From the NCBI GenBank assembly GCA_025517465.1, contig JAOPKE010000003.1:186001-250000 (forward strand): DNA of 64,000 bases, read 5' to 3'. Under the pieces are notes generated by a model. The model made no database searches. It saw nothing but the letters and a program-made list of their open reading frames with translations, and was not told where the DNA came from. Origin of the DNA: Halobacteria archaeon HArc-gm2 (GTDB lineage Archaea; Halobacteriota; Halobacteria; Halobacteriales; Haloarculaceae). The position numbers and the translations under genes are program-made. This document shows, piece after piece, positions 18,341 through 26,043 of this stretch (its first letter is position 1; each line of letters begins with the position of its first letter).

Positions 18341-18349
18341 TGATTATCT
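18341..18349 (+). promoter_or_regulatory. TATA-like box upstream of third membrane paralog
   Basis: TGATTATCT lies about 25-33 bases before the ATG, at the same spacing as in the other two paralogs. It diverges in sequence from their shared 15-mer, keeping only a loose CTGACGACACG match downstream. Confidence 0.45.
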
Positions 18350-18373
18350 GACGACACGCCAAACCGTCGTCCG

Positions 18374-19060
18374 ATGGCAGAGACCCTCCGCGGTGCGGTT
18401 CGAGAGCGAGCGACCGCGCGAGTGCTGTTCGGGTGGATCGTCGTCGTCGCCGTCCTGTACGCCCTCCTCGGGTCCTCGCCGCTCCAGCTGGCGACGTCGC
18501 TCGCGACCGGTGCCGTCGTCGGCACCGCCGGCCTCCTCACCGAGGTGTACGACCTCCGGGACGAGGTCGAGTCCCTCGCGCTCGGCGTGGTGTCACTGGC
18601 CGGGGGCGCCGCGCTGGTCGCCGTCGAAGGCGGTCACCAGTCCGCCGGCGTGAGCTTTCTCCTGATCGGGGCGTGGACGACCCTCGACGCCGGACAGGTC
18701 CTCCGTCACAGAGGGGTCGCCGACCCCTCGAAAGCGCGGGACGGGCGCGAGGTATATCGCGACTACGTCGCTCGCCGGGTTCACGAGGCCGTCCGGGACC
18801 AACCGCGCACGCCGCGCGAACTGCGGGAAGCCCTCGACGCGGACGGCGAGGACGTCGACCGGGCCGTCGAGGAACTCGAAGCGCGTGGCGTCCTCCGGCG
18901 CGTCGGCGGCGAACTCCGTTCCGCTGACGACGACGAGCAGGCCGACCGCGGACCGCTCGCGCGGACTCGGTCCGTAGTCGCAGCGGGCCTCCGCCGGCTG
19001 GCACGACCGGTCGCGATAGAGTTCGAGTCGGAGTCGTCGGCCACGGGCGACGTTCGCTGA
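18374..19060 (+). CDS. Membrane protein with C-terminal winged-helix domain (paralog 3)
   Basis: A 228-residue tandem paralog of the previous gene. The membrane part has the same turn and helix pattern (LLTEVYDLRDEVESLALGVV; WTTLDAGQVLRHRG). The winged-helix region (VHEAVRDQPRTPRELREAL, VDRAVEELEARGVLRRVGG) and tail (LRRLARPVAIEFE) align closely with paralog 2. It is convergent with cofG, with only 21 bases between stops. Function unknown. Position beside F420 genes could be functional or incidental. Confidence 0.75.
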   Translation: MAETLRGAVRERATARVLFGWIVVVAVLYALLGSSPLQLATSLATGAVVGTAGLLTEVYDLRDEVESLALGVVSLAGGAALVAVEGGHQSAGVSFLLIGAWTTLDAGQVLRHRGVADPSKARDGREVYRDYVARRVHEAVRDQPRTPRELREALDADGEDVDRAVEELEARGVLRRVGGELRSADDDEQADRGPLARTRSVVAAGLRRLARPVAIEFESESSATGDVR

Positions 19061-19081
19061 GGCCAGGGGCGACCGGCGTCG

Positions 19082-20191
19082 TCAGGCCGGATTCTTGCCC
19101 GTCCGGAGCACCGACCGGAATCGCTCGCCGTGGACGTCGTCGGCGTCGATTGCGTCCGTGATCCGGTCTGAAACCCACACCTCGTCGCTCTCGTCCACGA
19201 ACCGCTCGTACACCGGGAGCCGCTCGCGGAGCGGGACGCCGGCCTCGTCGGCGATCTCCTCCAGTTCCCGGAGCGCGGGCCAGGCGTAGTCGGGATTGAT
19301 GTGGTCGTCGGTGACGGGGGACACGCCACCCAGGTCGTCGATGCCGCAGTCGACCAGGTCGCGGGCGGGCGCGAGGTTCGGCGGGACCTGGACGCTGATT
19401 TCGTCGGGCAGCCCCGCCCGGGCCATCGCCGTCACGCGCCGCATCGTCTCCAGGTCGGGGGTGCCGTCCGTCCAGCGCTCGTTCTCGACGACGGGCTGGA
19501 CGATGACCTCCTGGATGTGGCCGTAGCGTTCGTGCATCTCGCAGATGGCCAGGATACTCTCGGCCCGGTCCGCCCAGTCGTCGCCGATGCCGACCAGAAT
19601 CCCCGTCGTGAAGGGGACCGAGAGTTCGCCGGCGTTCCGGAGCGTGTTGAGTCGCTGGCCGGGGTTCTTGGCTCGGGGGCCGCCGTGAGCCTGCACGTCC
19701 GCCGTCGTCTCCAGCATCACGCCCATAGAGGCGTTGACGTCGGCGACGGTGGCCATCTGCTCGCGCGTCTGGTCGCCGGGGTTGGCGTGGGGGAGGAGGC
19801 CCTCGTCCAGCGCTATCTCGCAGGCCTCCCGGAGGTAGGTGTGGATGGAGTCGTGGCCCCACGATTCGAGCTGGTCGTGGACGGCGGTGTACCGGTCGTC
19901 CGGGTCGTCGCCGAAGGTGAACAGGGCCTCCGTACAGCCCGCGTCGGCACCGCGGGTACAGACGTCGCGAACCTCGTCGGGCGACATGAGTTCGGCCTGA
20001 CCCGGCGGGTCGTAGTACGTGCAGTAGGTGCAGGTGTACCGACACGCCGTCGTGAGTGGGATAAAGACGTTCCGCGCGAAGGAGAGTTCCGGCGCCGAGT
20101 CGACGTCCGCGGGCGTGACCGCCAGGAGGCGTTCGATACGCTCCTCGTCGACGGACAGGTTCACGTCGTACTCGGCGGCGCCGGGTATCAC
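19082..20191 (-). CDS. cofG: FO synthase subunit 1 (7,8-didemethyl-8-hydroxy-5-deazariboflavin synthase)
   Basis: A 369-residue radical SAM protein with C50-R-Y-T-C54-T-Y-C57. The segments FGDDPDDRYTAV, PHANPGDQTREQMATVADVN and GVSPVTDDHINPDYAWP are typical of CofG. It completes FO synthesis with CofH. The start, MIPGAAEYDVNLS, gives the usual archaeal length. It is on the opposite strand from cofH, about 2 kb away. Confidence 0.95.
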   Translation of the reverse strand: MIPGAAEYDVNLSVDEERIERLLAVTPADVDSAPELSFARNVFIPLTTACRYTCTYCTYYDPPGQAELMSPDEVRDVCTRGADAGCTEALFTFGDDPDDRYTAVHDQLESWGHDSIHTYLREACEIALDEGLLPHANPGDQTREQMATVADVNASMGVMLETTADVQAHGGPRAKNPGQRLNTLRNAGELSVPFTTGILVGIGDDWADRAESILAICEMHERYGHIQEVIVQPVVENERWTDGTPDLETMRRVTAMARAGLPDEISVQVPPNLAPARDLVDCGIDDLGGVSPVTDDHINPDYAWPALRELEEIADEAGVPLRERLPVYERFVDESDEVWVSDRITDAIDADDVHGERFRSVLRTGKNPA

Positions 20192-20264
20192 TGCTACTGG
20201 CTGGGAGTGCCTCGCTCAAAAGGGTTCAGTATCGGTAGCGCACGCGGAGGTGGCGGACGACCAC

Positions 20265-20927
20265 TCACGCGGACCGCCGACCGGCCAGCACGATGAGGAC
20301 GGCGACGGCCAGCGGCGGCACCAGACCGGCCAGGCGGGGCAGGCCGTAGAGGAACTCGACCACCGGGGCGAACGTGCCCGTGACGAGTTCCTGCTGTTCG
20401 GCCGGCGTCGAGATGATTCCGGCGACGTACAGCGACCCCACGAACAGGTAGCCCAGCGCCGCGAGCGTGGCGTCGTACCGGGCGGTCGAAACCCCGCGGC
20501 GGTGACGGCGGGCGACGAACAGAATGGGGGCCAGCAACGGGGCCACGACGGTCAGGCCGACGAAGATGAAGAAGGCCCGCGAGAAGGAGAACGACCCGCC
20601 GGGGGCGCCAGCCGTCGCACCGAGCAACACGACGACCGACAGCCCGAACAGCAGCGCGACGGCGAGCGCCAGGAACCCGCCGACCAGGGCGTAGCTCTTG
20701 AACAGGTACGACCCGCTCGACCGGAAGGCGTAGGGAAACGCGCCGAACACCCCGGCGTACGAGTCGTCGTCGGAATCGGACGCGTCAGCCTGGCCGTCCG
20801 AATCGCCCGAGTCGTCGGACGTCGCACGTCCGTCGGCGTCGTCCCCGGGAACGGCGGCGGCGAAGGAATCGGCGACATCGTCACTGTCGACTGAATCACC
20901 GACATCGTCGGTCGCGTCGTCGGCCAT
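20265..20927 (-). CDS. Four-helix membrane protein with acidic N terminus, unknown function
   Basis: A 220-residue protein. About 65 N-terminal residues are almost entirely Asp, Ser, Ala and Gly, a likely disordered cytoplasmic tail. Then come about four membrane helices (YALVGGFLALAVALLFGLSV; RAFFIFVGLTVVAPLLAPIL; ALGYLFVGSLYVAGII; LAGLVPPLAVAVLIVLAG). The start MADDATDD is preferred over an upstream Met because the extra residues are basic and unlike the rest. Family not recognised. It is divergent from pgi with a shared promoter region. Confidence 0.68.
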   Translation of the reverse strand: MADDATDDVGDSVDSDDVADSFAAAVPGDDADGRATSDDSGDSDGQADASDSDDDSYAGVFGAFPYAFRSSGSYLFKSYALVGGFLALAVALLFGLSVVVLLGATAGAPGGSFSFSRAFFIFVGLTVVAPLLAPILFVARRHRRGVSTARYDATLAALGYLFVGSLYVAGIISTPAEQQELVTGTFAPVVEFLYGLPRLAGLVPPLAVAVLIVLAGRRSA

Positions 20928-21002
20928 TGGTTTGCGGTTTCCCCGCTCCGGGGTTAAGCCCGGTGGTTTCACCGGCCCGCGCGGGGACGGAAGTGGCGGG
21001 TA

Positions 21003-21010
21003 CTTTTATC
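21003..21010 (+). promoter_or_regulatory. TATA box of pgi
   Basis: CTTTTATC lies about 23-30 bases before the pgi ATG, fitting a leaderless promoter. Confidence 0.5.
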
Positions 21011-21032
21011 GGCGCCAGTCGAGGACCGAACC

Positions 21033-22331
21033 ATGTACGTGGACATCGGAAACGCGCTGACGTCCGTCGCCGACCCGGGCGTCACGCGGTCCGAACTCGA
21101 GGGCATCGACGACCAGGTCGCAGCCGCCCACTCGCGCATCGCCGAGGGACGCGCGGACAACGAGTTCGGCTACGCGGCGCTGAACCTGCCCGACCTCGTC
21201 GACGCCGGAAGCATCCGCCGCGCGGTCGAACCGGTCGCCGACGCCGGGACCGTCGTCACCGTCGGCATCGGCGGGAGCGCGCTCGGTGCGCGGACGATCA
21301 CCACCGCGCTCACCGACGACGCCGGCGACAGTCACGTCGTCCTCGACAACGTCGACCCCGACGAGATCGAGGGCGTGCTCGCGGATCTCTCCTTCGAGGA
21401 CGTCGCCGTCAACGTCGTCTCCAAGTCCGGGACGACGGCGGAGACCCTCGCGAACTTCCTCGTCGTCCGCGAGGCGATGGCGGCGGCCGGCGTCGACTGG
21501 ACCGAGCGGACCGTCGTCACGACCGGGCAGTCCGGCCCGCTCGCGGATCTGGCCGCCGAACACGACCTGCCGACGCTCGCGGTTCCGGCGGGCGTCCCCG
21601 GCCGATTCTCCGCGCTCTCCGCCGTCGGGCTCGTGCCCGCGGCGATCCTCGGCTGCGACGTGGAGGCGGTCCTCGATGGGGCCGCGGAGGCTGCTGAGAG
21701 TCTGGGGCCGTCGCTGTTCGACTGCCCGGGCTACGCCTACGGCGCCGTCTCCTACGCGCTGGAGGCCCGCGGCGCGACCGTCAACGCGTTCATGCCCTAC
21801 GCCGAGCGGCTGGAGCCGTTCGCCGAGTGGTTCGCTCAGCTGTGGGCCGAGAGCCTCGGCAAGGACGGCAGGGGCCAGACCCCCGCACGCGCCCTCGGCG
21901 CCACCGACCAGCACTCCCAGCTCCAGCTCTACCGGGCCGGCCGGCGGAACACGATGGTGAGCTTCGTCACGCCGCGCGAACGGCCCGCGGTCGAGGTGCC
22001 CGAGCCCGACGCCGAAGCCCTGGCGTATCTCGCCGGGACCGACCTCGGGGAGTTGCTCGACGCCGAACTCCAGGCGACGGAGGCGAGCCTGGCCGAGGCC
22101 GGCCGGCCGAACGTCCGCGTCGAAATCGACCGACTGGGCGCCCACAGCCTCGGGGAACTGCTGTATGGAATGTGTGCTGCCTGTATCGTGGCCGGCGAAC
22201 TGGCCGGCGTCGACACGTTCACCCAGCCGGCCGTCGAGTGGGGGAAGGAGACCGCCCGCGACCTGCTCCAGGGCGAGGAGACCGACCGGACGACCGCCGT
22301 CGAGGACAAGACCGAACTCGTCGTCGAGTAA
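21033..22331 (+). CDS. pgi: Glucose-6-phosphate isomerase
   Basis: A 432-residue classical SIS-fold PGI interconverting glucose-6-phosphate and fructose-6-phosphate. Visible motifs: VGIGGSALGARTI (sugar phosphate loop), VSKSGTTAETLANFLVV, the LWAESLGKDGRGQTPARALG segment, and ATDQHSQLQLYRAGRRN near the active-site His. It is the superfamily-type enzyme, not the cupin PGI of some euryarchaea. Its product is also the substrate for GlmS at the left of the window. It is followed 46 bases later by a CPBP protease gene on the same strand. Confidence 0.95.
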   Translation: MYVDIGNALTSVADPGVTRSELEGIDDQVAAAHSRIAEGRADNEFGYAALNLPDLVDAGSIRRAVEPVADAGTVVTVGIGGSALGARTITTALTDDAGDSHVVLDNVDPDEIEGVLADLSFEDVAVNVVSKSGTTAETLANFLVVREAMAAAGVDWTERTVVTTGQSGPLADLAAEHDLPTLAVPAGVPGRFSALSAVGLVPAAILGCDVEAVLDGAAEAAESLGPSLFDCPGYAYGAVSYALEARGATVNAFMPYAERLEPFAEWFAQLWAESLGKDGRGQTPARALGATDQHSQLQLYRAGRRNTMVSFVTPRERPAVEVPEPDAEALAYLAGTDLGELLDAELQATEASLAEAGRPNVRVEIDRLGAHSLGELLYGMCAACIVAGELAGVDTFTQPAVEWGKETARDLLQGEETDRTTAVEDKTELVVE

Positions 22332-22377
22332 CCGGTGCAATCTTGGCTCTCGGTCCCGAACGGTGCCGTAGCTTCGC

Positions 22378-23166
22378 ATGGAATCTACTGGTGCTGCCGT
22401 CGACCGGGTCGACGAGCGCTTGCTGGTGGTGAGTCTGTTCGGCGCGGTGGCCGTCATCTCCGGCGCCTTCCTGCTGGCGGTCATCTTCCAGTCCGTCGTG
22501 GCCCTGGCGCTGGGCGTGCAATCGCCCGAAGCGATTCAGGGCCAGCCCGGCCTCTACACGGTCCTCAGCGCGAGCACCTTCGTCGGGTTCATCGTCGCCG
22601 CCGTCGGCTTCCTCTCGATTCGCGAGGAGTGGGACGTCCTGCACGTCCGCCGACCGACGCTCCGGGATGTCGCGTTCGTCGTCGTCGGCCTCCTCGCCCT
22701 CGCTATCGCGGCGACGGTGACTTCCGCGCTCGTCTCGGCGATCATCGCCGTACTGGATTCGGCGTTCGGCGTCGACGCGCAGTTCGCGACGAACGAGGTA
22801 ATCGAGACCGGCCAGCGGAACCCGACGACGTTCCTCTACATGATTCCGGTCGCCATCCTGCTCGTCGGCCCGGGCGAGGAACTCGTCTTCCGCGGCGTCG
22901 TCCAGGGACTGCTCCGGCGGGCCGTCGGCGTCGTCCCGGCGATACTGCTGGCCAGCCTCCTGTTCGGCCTGGGTCACTACCTCGCCATCGCCAGCGGGAA
23001 CGCCTGGACGTACGTCTTCGTCGCTGGCGCGATGGGCATCGTCCTCGGCGCCATCTACGAATACACGGAGAACATCGCCGTCCCCGTGGCCATCCACGGC
23101 CTCTGGAACGCCGCGATTTTCGCGAACCAGTGGGCCAACGCGACCGGCGCTTCGCTCCCGTTCTGA
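22378..23166 (+). CDS. CPBP family intramembrane glutamic protease
   Basis: A 262-residue membrane protein with about eight helices. CPBP (Rce1-like/ABI) motifs are present: E167-E168 and R172 in GPGEELVFRGVVQGLLRR, H200 in FGLGHYLAI and H240 in VAIHGLWNA. It is predicted to cleave membrane or exported substrates; relatives process prenylated proteins or protect against bacteriocins. The substrate is unknown. It may be co-transcribed with pgi. Confidence 0.9.
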   Translation: MESTGAAVDRVDERLLVVSLFGAVAVISGAFLLAVIFQSVVALALGVQSPEAIQGQPGLYTVLSASTFVGFIVAAVGFLSIREEWDVLHVRRPTLRDVAFVVVGLLALAIAATVTSALVSAIIAVLDSAFGVDAQFATNEVIETGQRNPTTFLYMIPVAILLVGPGEELVFRGVVQGLLRRAVGVVPAILLASLLFGLGHYLAIASGNAWTYVFVAGAMGIVLGAIYEYTENIAVPVAIHGLWNAAIFANQWANATGASLPF

Positions 23167-23179
23167 CCCCGTCGCTGGC

Positions 23180-23208
23180 GTCAGACAGCGGTCTGACGGG
23201 TTTTTATT
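23180..23208 (+). terminator. Hairpin plus T tract after the CPBP gene, overlapping the next promoter
   Basis: GTCAGAC (23180-23186) and GTCTGAC (23191-23197) form a perfect 7-bp stem with a 4-base loop, followed by GGGTTTTTATT. This looks like a terminator for the CPBP gene. The T-rich part doubles as the TATA element about 27-34 bases before the next small gene. Confidence 0.55.
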
Positions 23209-23234
23209 ACACGAAATCGCATACCTGAATTCCC

Positions 23235-23381
23235 ATGCCAACCCGGTTCGCCGTCGCGTGCGACGAGGAGCAAGCCCAGGCGGTCTCGCGCCTCGCCCAC
23301 CGGTACGGCATCACCGAGGAGGAGGTCGTCAAACAGCTGATCGACCTCGGTCTGGAGTCGCTGGAAGAGGAGGCCCAGTAG
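23235..23381 (+). CDS. Tiny ribbon-helix-helix-like protein
   Basis: A 48-residue protein translated from the DNA: MPTRFAVACDEEQAQAVSRL, then a turn and VVKQLIDLGLESLEEEAQ. A short beta strand followed by two helices with a G-I-T turn matches the ribbon-helix-helix (CopG/Arc) fold, so it is probably a DNA-binding dimer. A TATA-like TTTTTATT sits about 30 bases upstream and the reading frame is clean. No toxin-like partner is adjacent. It may be a stand-alone regulator. Confidence 0.7.
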   Translation: MPTRFAVACDEEQAQAVSRLAHRYGITEEEVVKQLIDLGLESLEEEAQ

Positions 23382-23407
23382 CGCACCCAGGCGAGCCGTC
23401 CACTTCG

Positions 23408-23773
23408 CTATCGCTCCGAGTTCTCGTCGTCCGGTAACCGTTCGATGGCTTTCTCCCAGTCGTAACGCGCGATACCGCCCAGCTCGGCGAACCGGCCAGC
23501 GTACTGTTCCGTGGGTATCGGCCCCCACATAGAACCGCTCCCCTCCCAGCCGCGCGACCGCCAGAGCCACAGGCCAGTCAGGCCGACCCACAGCACGCCG
23601 AAGATGGCGAGCCCCACGAACCCGTCGGGGTACGCGACGGCGATCCCGACCGCATCGAGCGCCACCAGGAGCGCCTGCCCGCCGAAGACCAGCCCGGAGC
23701 AGACGGCGAACGCGGCGACCAGGAACCGAAACACCCGCTTCGGCACGCCGGAGACCGAAATCGTCCGGGACAT
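23408..23773 (-). CDS. Two-helix membrane protein, unknown function
   Basis: A 121-residue protein with two or three hydrophobic segments (FLVAAFAVCSGLVFGGQALLVAL; GFVGLAIFGVLWVGLTGLWLW) and a hydrophilic C-terminal half containing GIARYDWEKAIERLPDDE. No family recognised. The start MSRTISVSG is chosen because the frame upstream is Arg-rich and overlaps nob1 antisense. It lies downstream of nob1 on the same strand. Confidence 0.6.
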   Translation of the reverse strand: MSRTISVSGVPKRVFRFLVAAFAVCSGLVFGGQALLVALDAVGIAVAYPDGFVGLAIFGVLWVGLTGLWLWRSRGWEGSGSMWGPIPTEQYAGRFAELGGIARYDWEKAIERLPDDENSER

Positions 23774-23852
23774 GGTCGACGGTAGTCGGCCCACTGACAA
23801 GAAGCTAGCCGGTCGCGGGCGACTGTGACGCGAGTGACCGTCGGTCCGTACC

Positions 23853-24311
23853 CTACGCCGGGTTCTTCCGCGAGAGGTCGCTGCCACACACCGGACAGCG
23901 GTCGTGGTTCTCCTCGAACTCGCGGCCGCAGCCCGCACACTGGAAGCGCCAGTCGCGCTGCTCGTCGATGCCCTCCTGTGCGATGACCTCGACGGAGACG
24001 TTCAGCTTCTCGGCGACGTTCTGCATCGCGTAGTCGTCGGTGACGAGGCGAGCGTCGAGTTCGAAGGATGCGGCCACGAGACGAACGTCGGTGTCGGAGA
24101 GCGTCGCCAGATCACCGGTCTCCCGGGCGGCCCGCTCGACGCGCTCGACGGTCTCGGGTTCGGGGATGTGCATGTGCATGCCCGAGCCCTCCAGCGCGTC
24201 GAAGCGGAACGCGCTCTCGTCTTCGAGTTCCTCGCGAACGAGCGGGATGGAAGCGATGGGCTCGTCGGTGTGATACTCGTTGATAAACGCGGACGAATCG
24301 AGGACGTACAT
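23853..24311 (-). CDS. nob1: rRNA maturation endonuclease NOB1 (PIN domain and zinc ribbon)
   Basis: A 152-residue protein: a PIN nuclease domain (MYVLDSSAFINEY with the first acidic metal ligand; LSDTDVRLVAASFEL and LVTDDYAMQNVA with the others) followed by a zinc ribbon (CAGCGREFEENHDRCPVCGSDL). NOB1 trims the 3' end of 16S rRNA during small-subunit maturation. Its ATG directly abuts the stop of the PRC-barrel gene, so the two are translationally coupled; PRC-barrel proteins also occur in ribosome maturation (RimM). Confidence 0.92.
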   Translation of the reverse strand: MYVLDSSAFINEYHTDEPIASIPLVREELEDESAFRFDALEGSGMHMHIPEPETVERVERAARETGDLATLSDTDVRLVAASFELDARLVTDDYAMQNVAEKLNVSVEVIAQEGIDEQRDWRFQCAGCGREFEENHDRCPVCGSDLSRKNPA

Positions 24312-24551
24312 CTAGCGCTTGATGATCATGTGGTCCTTGACCGCCTGGACCCGGTTGACGGGGACGAGGATCCGTCCGGTCTCGTCACGGTCGAAGCCGG
24401 TCTCGCCCACCGACTCGTTGGCGTCGATCACCAGGTCGTGGAGCGCGCCGGACTTGAGGTCCATCGTGATGTTGTACAGGCTGCCCAGTTCGGCACCGTC
24501 GGTGCCCATGACGTCTTTCCCCGAGAGATTCTCGGCGAGGATCTCTGGCAT
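24312..24551 (-). CDS. PRC-barrel domain protein
   Basis: A 79-residue single PRC-barrel: MPEILAENLSGKDVMGTDGA, then SLYNITMDLKSGALHDLVID and ILVPVNRVQAVKDHMII. Short archaeal PRC-barrel proteins are common; their role is thought to be RNA or protein contact. Zero-gap coupling to nob1 suggests a role in rRNA processing. The start is set after a TATA-like TTTATATT at about 24575-24582 on the minus strand, giving a leaderless mRNA. Confidence 0.88.
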   Translation of the reverse strand: MPEILAENLSGKDVMGTDGAELGSLYNITMDLKSGALHDLVIDANESVGETGFDRDETGRILVPVNRVQAVKDHMIIKR

Positions 24552-24574
24552 ACCGACTCTTTCCGAGTGCGTGA

Positions 24575-24582
24575 ATATAAAC
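24575..24582 (-). promoter_or_regulatory. TATA box of the PRC-barrel/nob1 operon
   Basis: Minus-strand TTTATATT is about 24-31 bases upstream of the PRC-barrel ATG. It is the only AT-rich block there. Confidence 0.55.
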
Positions 24583-24685
24583 GCCACGGGCTGTCTGACA
24601 GACGTCAGCGGCGCGAGAGGAGCGACGGTGCAGGAACGCCGGCAGAACGACGGCTCTAATTCGGAGGAGCCGCTAGGGTCGCTAC

Positions 24686-25918
24686 ATGGCTACCGTCGGC
24701 GCGCTACGCAGGTCCACGCCCGACGTGACGTCGGTCCAGCGTGATCGGGCCATCCTGGCGCTCACTATCTTCGTCGTGCTGTTCGCGCAGGTGCTGCTCT
24801 ATCCCGGTGTCACCGACTTAGTCGCCGCACTGGGCGCGGTGGGGGACCTCGACGCGAGCACGTGGTTCCTGGGGTCGGAGTTCGCCGCGTTCGTCCTCTT
24901 CGCGGGCCTGTGGGGCGTCGTCAGCGACCGGACCGGGCGGCGCGTCCCGTTCATCGTCGCCGGCGCGGTGGGCGGGTCGGCCGGCTACGCCGCCCTCGTC
25001 GTCCTCGGCGGGACGCCCGGTGCGACCTTCGAGTCGGTGATCGTCGTCCGGTTCCTCCAGGGCATCGCGACGATCAGCGCGTTCTCGCTGGCGATGACGA
25101 TGCTGATGGATCTCGAGGGAGGGAACGGCCAGAACATGGGCGCGGCGGGCATCGCCATCGGCCTCGGGACCGCCTCGGGCGCGCCGGTCGGCGGCGCCCT
25201 CACCGAGATCGGACCGTTCGTCCCGCTGTGGGTCGCCAGCGGCGCGCTGCTACTTGCCGGCCTGCTCGCGCTCCTGCTCGTCGACCGGGCGCCGACCGGG
25301 AAGCGGGTCGGCCTCCGGAGCGCCGTCCGTCGCCTCCGCGAGACGCCGGCGCTGGGGTTCCCCTACGCCTTCGGCTTCATGGACCGGCTCACCGCCGGCT
25401 TCTTCGCGCTCGTCGGCACGGTCTATTTCAGGGACGTCTTCGAACTCGACGCGGCCGGCGCGGGGATCATGCTCGGGCTCTTCTTCGTCCCCTTCGCCCT
25501 CCTCCAGTACCCCTTCGGTATCCTCTCGGACCGGGTCGGCCGACAGGTGCCCGTGGCGGTCGGATCGATATGCTACGGCGGCGCCGTCGTCGCGGTGTAC
25601 CTGGCGCCGACGGTGTGGCTCGCTGGCGCGACGATGGTGCTACTGGGCGTGCTGGGTGCGCTCATCTCGCCGGCGACGATGGCGCTGGTGTCGGATCTGT
25701 CCGGTGAGACCGACCGCGGCGTCGCCATGGGCGGGTTCAACGTCTTCGGCAACCTCGGCTTCCTCGCGGGCTTCGTCGTCGGGAGCGTCGTCACCGATAC
25801 CTTCGGCTACGGCGCGGCGTTCGCCACCGCGGGACTACTCGAGGCCGGCATCGTGGTCGTGGCCCTGCCCGCGTTCCTGCGTCTCGACCTCGCCCGGACG
25901 GCGACGTTCACCGAGTGA
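24686..25918 (+). CDS. MFS transporter
   Basis: A 410-residue protein with twelve predicted helices. The motif-A loop WGVVSDRTGRRVPFIVAGAV after helix 2 and its echo GILSDRVGRQVPVAVGS in the second half mark the major facilitator superfamily. It looks like a drug/H+ or small-molecule exporter of the 12-helix type, but substrate cannot be inferred. It is monocistronic, with about 125 bases before infB. Confidence 0.9.
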   Translation: MATVGALRRSTPDVTSVQRDRAILALTIFVVLFAQVLLYPGVTDLVAALGAVGDLDASTWFLGSEFAAFVLFAGLWGVVSDRTGRRVPFIVAGAVGGSAGYAALVVLGGTPGATFESVIVVRFLQGIATISAFSLAMTMLMDLEGGNGQNMGAAGIAIGLGTASGAPVGGALTEIGPFVPLWVASGALLLAGLLALLLVDRAPTGKRVGLRSAVRRLRETPALGFPYAFGFMDRLTAGFFALVGTVYFRDVFELDAAGAGIMLGLFFVPFALLQYPFGILSDRVGRQVPVAVGSICYGGAVVAVYLAPTVWLAGATMVLLGVLGALISPATMALVSDLSGETDRGVAMGGFNVFGNLGFLAGFVVGSVVTDTFGYGAAFATAGLLEAGIVVVALPAFLRLDLARTATFTE

Positions 25919-26043
25919 GGGCCGGATCGAACACCGCCGAGGGCGTGGCGGCGAGAACCGGCCCGCCCTCCGGCGGCGGCCATTACGATGCACTTATCCG
26001 GCACCACCGGCTTCTTTCTGACAACTTCTGGACGGTGACTTCT

